Origin: Gracilaria gracilis
Taxonomy: Eukaryota; Rhodophyta; Florideophyceae; Gracilariales; Gracilariaceae
Reading direction: 5' to 3'
DNA: 64,000 nucleotides
Assembly (NCBI GenBank): GCA_030374805.1
Contig: JARGSG010000032.1
Location: 310,001-374,000 of the forward strand
Both the position numbers and the translations under genes were made by a program. The first letter of the stretch is position 1, and every line of letters begins with the position of its first letter. A model generated the notes under the pieces. It worked only from the letters and a program-made list of their open reading frames with translations, made no database searches and had not been told where the DNA came from. Positions 57,071 through 64,000 of the stretch are shown in pieces.

Positions 57071-60015
57071 TCTCCCTCTAGCGCAGAAGCTAAACGACTA
57101 GTCGCGCGTGCTGTTGATGTAAGGTTCGCACGTTGCCTGAAGTACAATCACGGAGATACTCTGCTAGAAGGGTCTGCACATCAAGGCACTTGTAGGCCCT
57201 CGTCTTACGTGGCTGTCGAAATGCAAGTATCAAATGCAGCCTTGGATGTATAGAAGGCATTATCAGCTTTATCTTCGGGGAGGAAGTAGTGTAGTCGTTC
57301 GGGTGATCGCAAAAATACACAGTTTTCTTGAGTGTTTGGAATGGAACGGGGTGAGCAGGATCAACTAAACCAACATCATCGGAGTGAGTAGGCGTTCACG
57401 AGGAAAAGTGTCGAAGATATTTCTATCCTGAGGAGACATATCGGGGTTGTTGAACACAGATATCCTTCAAAACTTGCAGGTGGAGCAAGTGAGAGAGACG
57501 CCACTCGTATGTACTTCATTGACCCAAGGATGCGGTGTGACTTTTTCCCGCATCCCTCGAAAGTGTCCTATGACGCGCCTACTAGAGCACTTCGAAAACT
57601 AAAGAGGTAAATTGCTCAGCAGTTTAGGTAGTGGAGGCCTATTCCAACAGTACGACCGACGATAAAGGAAACATATTGCATAACAAGCTAGCAATACATA
57701 TTCTTGAAATGTATCAGTTTTCAAAGAGAAAAGAAAAACATGTGGTACTGCTCTCCCAAGATACCCGTTTTCTATAATTAAAGCGATACATATTTCTCTC
57801 ATAAATTGTACGATTCCCGAAACTTTGAAATACTCACTTCCGGAGTAAACAGCTGTGTCAAAATTTGATGTCATTAATGTGTTTTTAGAGTGTTCCGAGT
57901 TCAGTGTGCAGTGGCTACAAGAGCACTCGAAATGCACTCCCATGAAGCATTGCCCATATCATTTGAAAATTATTTTTTATAAATCTGTATACACTCAGTT
58001 GGCCCAGATGACAAGCTTAGATCCCCACCCGGGGCGGTGTTGCCCTCACCTAAGTAGTCTCACAATAATAAACTAAATTAATTAACTAAATTCGTGCCAA
58101 CTGAGGCATGTCCATTTACTTGGTGTATCTGTGTGGACCCGCCGTGGCGGCCCCTAAATTGCATGTCTAACCCAAGGTATGTCTTTATAAAGAGCCAATT
58201 TGATACACCCGCGCACGCGTCCAAAAGTCCACCAGGTATAACGTCACCAACCCATCGGGGCGTCACTCTGCCAACATGCCAGGAGTTCACTTCCCATTGC
58301 TATTGCACCCAAGGGGGGTACTCGGAAAGCCGAGAAATTATACGACGGATACACGTCAGAGACGTGGAAACGCGTTCTTCTACCTATGCCAACATGAGTG
58401 ACGAAACTTGTATACTTGTTTGGGTGAACGCCTCCGTTGTTTTTTAACGTTTGAAGGGTACAAATCGGTTTACACAAATCAAAGCTCTCCAATTGCCAAA
58501 CATCGGTATTTATCGAGACAAATCAATTGGTGTGTCCGACAAAGCTAGGCGACGCGTGATACTATTTGTGCTCTACTCGAGATAAAAAAGCAGTGCATGC
58601 GCCGGTCACGCCACTTTGATTTGTTGCCCGCTATGAACCGAACAAGCCAGAAATCCTGCTTGAATCGGTGAAAACAAAATAAGTGCAGGGATGCTAGGTA
58701 TCTTTAAGACCCGAGGGAGCTGAAGCGCTTGGAATATCCACATCACCCTGTTCAAAAGGAGTTTCTACTCACTGTTACGCAATCGCTGAAGATATCTTCA
58801 TTCGAATTTTGGGTACCTCAGAAGTCAAAACATGACAGGGATGATGGGGCTCAAGTACAATACAATCCTCTTTGAAGCAACTTGCTCATTTTCATACCTG
58901 TTCTTCTTGATATTTTTTCCATTGAGCATAGCAATCTTCTGTCGAAGCTTGTGTCTCTACTATTTTATTTTGTTGGGAGTTGAAACCCACTAACTGCTTG
59001 CCCTTTGTCACAAGATAGCATAAGGCCAGTAGCTCAAAAGCTTTTTTGCAGGTTCTGGTTGGTAGAAAACGGTTTACCTAGTGGCGCTTTGCTATTTTAT
59101 GGCTCTCTTGTGACAGAGGGCATGCAGTTCATATATTTGAAACTCCAACACTCCCCTTCGACCTGTGCTCACAACCAAGCCGAAGAAAACAGCTTACAGA
59201 AGAACTGCTCCAGTTACCTTCACACTGTAACTCCCCCTTCTGATGTACACATATACGATCTTTTTGCCAAATTTCACTTCTAAGAATTGAATTCAAGGTC
59301 TAAAGAGTAAAGATAGACCCATAACATGTTGGAAAATGGTTGAGATATTAGCATTTTGCCCTTCTTGACACAGTGGGTGCTGTTCATGTACTTGAGTTTC
59401 CAACAAATCTATGTACGTCTTCTTGACAAAATGCAACCGCAGAGTATATATTTGTATTTAAAATGTGTAAATATATCTTAAATGAGCTTGAATTAGGTAT
59501 TACTGCGTAACAATACTTTTCCCTACTACAACGTGTTAGGATTCGATAGAAATTGTAAAAAATCACGGTAGTTTACTTGAATCATGATTTGGTCTTTCCC
59601 GTCAGTAAAAATAAAATTGGGAGCTTCTAGAACTATCTGAAGTTCAGCAATAAATATTTCAAAAGTTTTCTGTATTCCTGACCTTAATCTTTAGCGACAC
59701 AGATACTAACTAAAAGGGTTTCTTTAACAGAACTATAAACGGATCCAAATATTTCAAGATTTTAGCATTAGAATAATACTTTCTCGCCCAATTTAATACG
59801 TATTTGCGTTCTTTTTAAAATTCAGAAGAGGGTTTCAAAGGGCTTTGAAAGTTTCCTAAGTACAATAAAAATGCTAGTTACTCATGAAACGCGTTAAGAT
59901 TTGTGTCAACAAGACATTAAATTTTAGAACCAAAATGAATCGCTCTAACTCCTTTCTAGTACATCAAAATGGGCTTCACATTTGATTTCAGGAACGAGCC
60001 CGCATAATCTATGAA
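57071..60015. other. no recognised gene
   Basis: Nearly 3 kb of AT-rich sequence. Short frames on both strands (57599-57943 minus, 58094-58447 plus, 59005-59283 plus) show no motif or conservation that I can use. The proximal part may hold further decay of the Plavaka relic. Confidence 0.45.
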
Positions 60016-61887
60016 ATGGCTCTTTCGTTCAACGGTTTTCCAAATGTGCTCCATTACTTTCTCTTTATTTCAGTTATTCTTTATCTCTTGGATATCTTCT
60101 ATATATCTAATTTGCAAGGCAACTACCGCACTGGAGACTTGGAATGGCTAGTACTCCTTCGAATTCAGAAAACAGGTACAACGACGTTTGGGAAGCTCGT
60201 TAAATTTAAGAATGGATGCAATTGCGGATGGAAAGAGTTTCGTTGTCAACATCGTTATGTTACGAAATTGATTGGTAAACCGTGTTGAGAGATGTCATGT
60301 ATCCCTATTTGTCAGAAAAGAGGGTGTAAATACTTTTTGAAGAACACTCCTCACGCAGATATGGTTGAGTTAGATCTTGCATTTGCAGATGCTGGCATAA
60401 TTTCTAGAAATAATGCTTTCCTTACGCTACTTAGGAGTCCAATAGAAAGATACCGAAGCGAATTCAGATGTATTTCGAGACTTGTGCCACACATATGTAC
60501 ATCCAGGGGTTCCCCATATCGTTTTGCTTGGGATTTTAAGTATCCCTGTGATATTGATTTTCAAGAGTTTGCAACCAATCAAACCATGATTGCAGTAAAC
60601 AGCAATAGGCAAACAAAGATGTTAGCTGGTTTAGGCAGCTACAGCGTATGGGAGCTTTATGGAAATTCTGAAAGCATGTTAAGGACAGCAAAGCTAAATT
60701 TACGCCGAATGCACTGGTTTGATTTACAGCCGTCGCTTATGGCGGATATAGGACACCTACAGAAGGAGTTAAAATATTATTCAAATGATTTTGAAATTAT
60801 TTCTGACAATAGGTCCCAACTCAATACAGAACAGAGATATGGAGACATTTCACCCTTTTTGTATACAACTGCCATGAAAAATAATATACTAGACACAAGT
60901 CTATATGAGCATGCCCTTCTTGTTAAACGCAACAGGGAAACCCGTTATAGGAAATATCGGCTTCCCTCCTTTCTTAGTTCTGGTAATTCCTACGACTTCT
61001 TTTACAATTTCGAGCACACGAACGGCGGCAACAACACTGTGGCAATTGGGGAGAAGTTTGATGAAGATATTAAAAACGAGTTCCGGGACTGCGTTTTCCC
61101 CCAAACCAAAAACCTTTTGGTGGGAACTTGGTCATACTACGACAATTTGTTTGGTTGTGCGTTTAACAATTCTTGGTTGCGGATAAGTAGTTTATACATC
61201 CCAAAACACGATCTATATTTCACAAGCAGGAGTTTTGTTTCTGGATCTCCAAAAAATGTCAAGAACTTCATTCTGCTTATCGGAGCAGCTCAAACTATGG
61301 GTATACAGTCGGAGAAGCCATACGCCTATTACGTACACAAGTTGACATCTCTTCCAGTAATTATCATAGGATGGGGTGGAATTGGGCCTGGATTTTACAC
61401 TGAGATGATACAAAGAAATTTTAAGTTCTCAAAAGTGTTACGGTATTTAGTAGAGGTGGCGAAATATGTCATTGTACAAGCAATGAGTGGTCGCTCCTCT
61501 GCATCTTCAGTGTGTCACCAGAAATGTTGGAACATGTACTGCAGAAACGGTACGGTAATTCAAGAATTGATTGATCGCTTGGGAACGGAAGAGAGAAGAA
61601 GAGTTGCAGAAGATTGGAAACAAGAACATTTTTTGCTTCTGAAAACACTCGAGAGGTATATGCGAAATAAATCTCAGCTCTTTTTTCATTATATTACAAC
61701 ATCCTTAGCTCAGCAAAAAAGGGATTCAGATTTTCCTCACTTTGTCAACGAGCGCCATTTTTTAGGAGTAGTAAAAGAGCTGCAGAAGAAAAACATTGAA
61801 GTACATAAAGCGATTAGCATTCTGGCACAGAAATCTATTGACAAGGTCGAACTGCATTCTATTCAGTGCATTCTCGACACCCAATAG
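60016..61887 (+). CDS. HS6ST-like Golgi sulfotransferase fused to an SGNH-like domain, one in-frame TGA
   Basis: The frame runs 624 codons with one TGA at 60286-60288 (codon 91). Residues 12-30 are a hydrophobic signal anchor, giving type II Golgi topology. WLVLLRIQKTGTTTFGKLV is the 5'-phosphosulfate loop of heparan sulfate 6-O-sulfotransferases (HIQKTGGTTFGRHLV), which use PAPS. FLTLLRSPIERYRSEFRCIS is the 3'-phosphate motif, and NSNRQTKMLAGL and ARLNLRRMHWFDL-like phrases follow. From about residue 400 a second domain begins: NFILLIGAAQTMGIQSEKPY, LPVIIIGWGGIGPGFYTEMI, resembling an SGNH/DUF6473-like fold. In red algae such enzymes would act on sulfated galactans. The TGA lies in a Cys-rich stretch (GKPC-stop-EMSCIPICQ); it could be a pseudogenising mutation, an error, or, less likely, recoding. 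Confidence 0.7.
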
Positions 61888-62631
61888 AAAAAAACTAAAA
61901 ACTGCGTTCCAAAGAAGTCCGTCATCTGCAATCAGCATAATATTGTTAACAACTGTGACTGCGGTTTCTTCCAAGTTCACTACTACCCTTGTTATTGACT
62001 TCACAAGCTGGCTGGACTTCAATTATCTCATATGATAAGAGGTTTCGAGGAAATTTAGAGACAAACGCAATATATCGAGTCATTAATGAAAACTGCGATT
62101 GTGTAGTCGGAGCAGAACTAAGTTTAAGACTTGATCGAATGGATTCTTTGCGCTGATTGAACATCAACTGCTTAAAAAGGATTGTAATTGAACGATGTTA
62201 CTTTTTTGTGTTAAAAAACTGACATCATGTTAGACCAAATCCTGAGTTCTAGGTTTCAATAAAATAAACTTCTCTACATATTTTCGCTACTGTGAATAAT
62301 GTCACTACTCGAATTCTTCCCTTCTTCGGTGACATGAATGAAAGGGTATCTATGTCATATCCACAGAGACTATGTTCCTCCTCTTCTTCCAACCGTCTTA
62401 CTTCGAACGTTTATATCACTGCAAAAGAAGCCGTTTGAAGACTGTATACTTCGAGTTTTGAGAAATCTAGCCAAAGAGACATGTGTAAAATCAAATCCCA
62501 AATACTCTAAGTTCCTTTCAAATACGTTCGAACTGGTATCATATGAAGTTGGCGTGCTTGTGCAACAGAATTCGTACAGTGTGCACTCATAATCTTCATG
62601 TAACTTCTGATTTTGAAACAAATACTATAGA
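61888..62631. other. no recognised gene
   Basis: AT-rich 3' flank of the sulfotransferase. Short frames such as 62338-62592 have no support. Confidence 0.4.
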
Positions 62632-63052
62632 CGTCATTTCGGGGCAAAACCAGAAACGCCGCGGGTGGTGAAAAGCCCTGTGGGAAGGAAACACAAGCGT
62701 AGCTCGACAGTAACGGCCCAAAGGAGACAAAACAGAATAAAGTAGCTCAGTAGCCTTCACAGCAATTAGCAAACTGGCAAAAACCGAATAACGGGCAACC
62801 AAAAAGCAACATGGCCTCACTGCTCCCTAACGCAACTCATATGGCCATGAAAAAATCAAGGGATATTGGGAACGCCATTTTGGTGCAAAACAAGAAACGG
62901 CATGGGTGGTGACAAACCCTGTGGGGGACAAAAAACTTAGCTCAAGAATACCAAGCCAAATGGAAAAAGCAGATCACGATAGCTCAGTGGCCTGTGAAAC
63001 AATCAGCGAAACGACAATAACTCAACCACTGGCAACCGAAGCAACATGGCTA
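62632..63052. repeat. Two diverged direct repeats of about 180 bp
   Basis: The unit at about 62632-62815 (GGGGCAAAACCAGAAACG, GGTGGTGAAAAGCCCTGTGG, AGTAGCTCAGTAGCC, GGGCAACCAAAAAGCAACAT) recurs at 62873-63052 as TGGTGCAAAACAAGAAACGG, GGTGGTGACAAACCCTGTGG, GATAGCTCAGTGGCC and GGCAACCGAAGCAACAT. The offset is about 243 bp. Identity looks like 75-80% by eye. No coding frame is shared. It may be part of a local satellite or an old transposon end. Confidence 0.6.
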
Positions 63053-64000
63053 CAAAGAAAACGCAACACGATACAAACTCTTTCGAAGAATCTGCTCAAA
63101 ATAAAAAAATAGAACAGCAGATGAACCTGAACCTCTGACTGCGAAGGAGGTCGCGATCAATGGGATGAAATGGACAAGAGCAAGCAAGCATGAACCAACT
63201 CAGATGCTAATTTGCAGCTCGGATCCTACTGTAAAGCTCTAAATATATCTGACGCTAGGGGCACTGCGACATTTATTACTGAATAATGAAACGCTTCTCG
63301 TCGAATGAAACAAGAAACGAAAAAGAATAACTGAAACGAAGAAAGAGGAGACCGTCCTGAGCCATTTGGGAGATTCCAAGCGGCAAACAAGAGAAACACA
63401 ATCGATAGAAACCAGAAGAGCCCACGTGCGACCAGAGTCTTCGGTTCGAAATGGATTCATTGAGAATGTAGATACGAATGGGAACCAACAAGCGCTAACA
63501 ATCTTCAAGAGTGCGCGGTTCATGAAATGATGTGAAGCACAAAGAGGGCAGTGCAACACCAGAATGAAATATAGTGGGGGAGACCAGGCCAACCTATAAG
63601 CAAGAATAGAAGGAGGAATGTATAATGGCAAAGGGAAGCACTGACTGTGCTAAAATATGGGGTGGGTTGCCAAGCGAGGAAATGGTCTACCCCTCTCTTC
63701 TCAGCAGCTGGTGCTAGAAGAGGGGGATTTAGATAGACATTTCAAATATTGCATGAGCTACACTCATGCAAGTGACATGTGTCGTACAAATACCGATAAG
63801 ATGTGGGGTCCGCCTGGTAGAGGGAGCGCGCAAGGGCTCAACCTAAAGGGGAAAAACACACAACCAGTATGGTAACCAGTATGGTAGTAGGCCACCTGAA
63901 ACCCGCAGAGGCAAACGACGGGGCAACAAGTGTAGACCGTGTAGGTATACGGTAGTAGACGTCGACGCGCGGTAAAATCAGAATAATAATAGAGTAGCAA
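63053..64000. other. no recognised gene
   Basis: A minus-strand frame at 63239-63631 (130 codons, Phe/Ser-rich) is the longest but has no recognisable domain. I see no RNA gene or terminal repeat. Confidence 0.4.

Noticed and set aside
60286-60288. TGA as an ordinary gene boundary (two separate genes)
   Set aside because: The frame continues directly with the expected HS6ST sequence, so the two parts form one gene.
1-64000. tRNA, rRNA or CRISPR loci
   Set aside because: No tRNA-like arms with a credible anticodon loop, no rRNA core sequence and no spaced identical repeats were noticed. A covariance-model scan would be decisive.

Overview
The window looks like nuclear DNA of an intron-poor eukaryote. 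The recognisable host genes are a heparan-sulfate-6-O-sulfotransferase-like enzyme, a TIR/NB-ARC/WD40 receptor, Sel1 and ankyrin proteins, an inositol polyphosphate kinase and an Fe(II)/2-oxoglutarate oxygenase. Two very short GT-AG introns (about 45 and 68 nt) are visible. This mix best fits a multicellular red alga (florideophyte, Chondrus/Gracilaria-like). That assignment is inference; no ribosomal or organellar marker is present to settle it.

The most notable content is a family of multi-gene DNA transposons of the Tnp2 (CACTA/Plavaka-like) class. Three divergent members occur. Element 1 (about 1.15-9.6 kb) has all frames open. It holds gene A (2098-3306, minus), a 402-aa companion protein; divergent gene B (4063-7158, plus), a 1031-aa Tnp2-like transposase; and gene C (8111-9178, plus), a 355-aa basic protein. 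Element 2 (about 33.2-41.35 kb) has the same A-B-C layout in decayed form. Element 3 (about 45.7-51.6 kb) is inverted, keeps gene A open, has lost about 300 codons of the transposase core and has no gene C. GGCC(A/C)AAATATGGCC-like subterminal repeats mark the gene A end. The transposase N-terminus carries two KRRxRWE motifs resembling the U2AF ligand motifs of splicing factors; gene C has a related RRRWR/KRRWR stretch. A short relic at 15.38-15.79 kb carries sequence from the ends of this family, and a more canonical Plavaka-type Tnp2 relic lies at 54.6-57.1 kb.

Between elements 1 and 2 is a run of decayed host genes: an IPK fragment (9.75-9.98 kb), a zf-HIT (ZNHIT2-like) gene, aldose 1-epimerase, a Sel1 protein and the parent IPK gene. 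A GC-rich block follows (16.6-26.6 kb). It contains a Ty3/gypsy fossil on the minus strand (20.86-26.62 kb) and, on the opposite strand beyond its pol end, an unidentified long coding tract (17.33-20.15 kb). Next come a kinase, a 2OG oxygenase and an ankyrin pseudogene (26.7-30.4 kb) and a weak zinc-finger-like reading frame. A TIR-NB-ARC-WD40 pseudogene (41.66-45.61 kb) sits between elements 2 and 3.

The right third is AT-rich and gene-poor: a Ty1/copia fragment (53.16-54.15 kb), the Plavaka relic, and one nearly intact gene (60.0-61.9 kb). That gene encodes a Golgi-type sulfotransferase with a C-terminal SGNH-like domain and is interrupted by a single in-frame TGA. Almost every host gene here has at least one lesion while element 1 has none, so the region is either a graveyard of accessory genes or, less likely, locally error-prone assembly.
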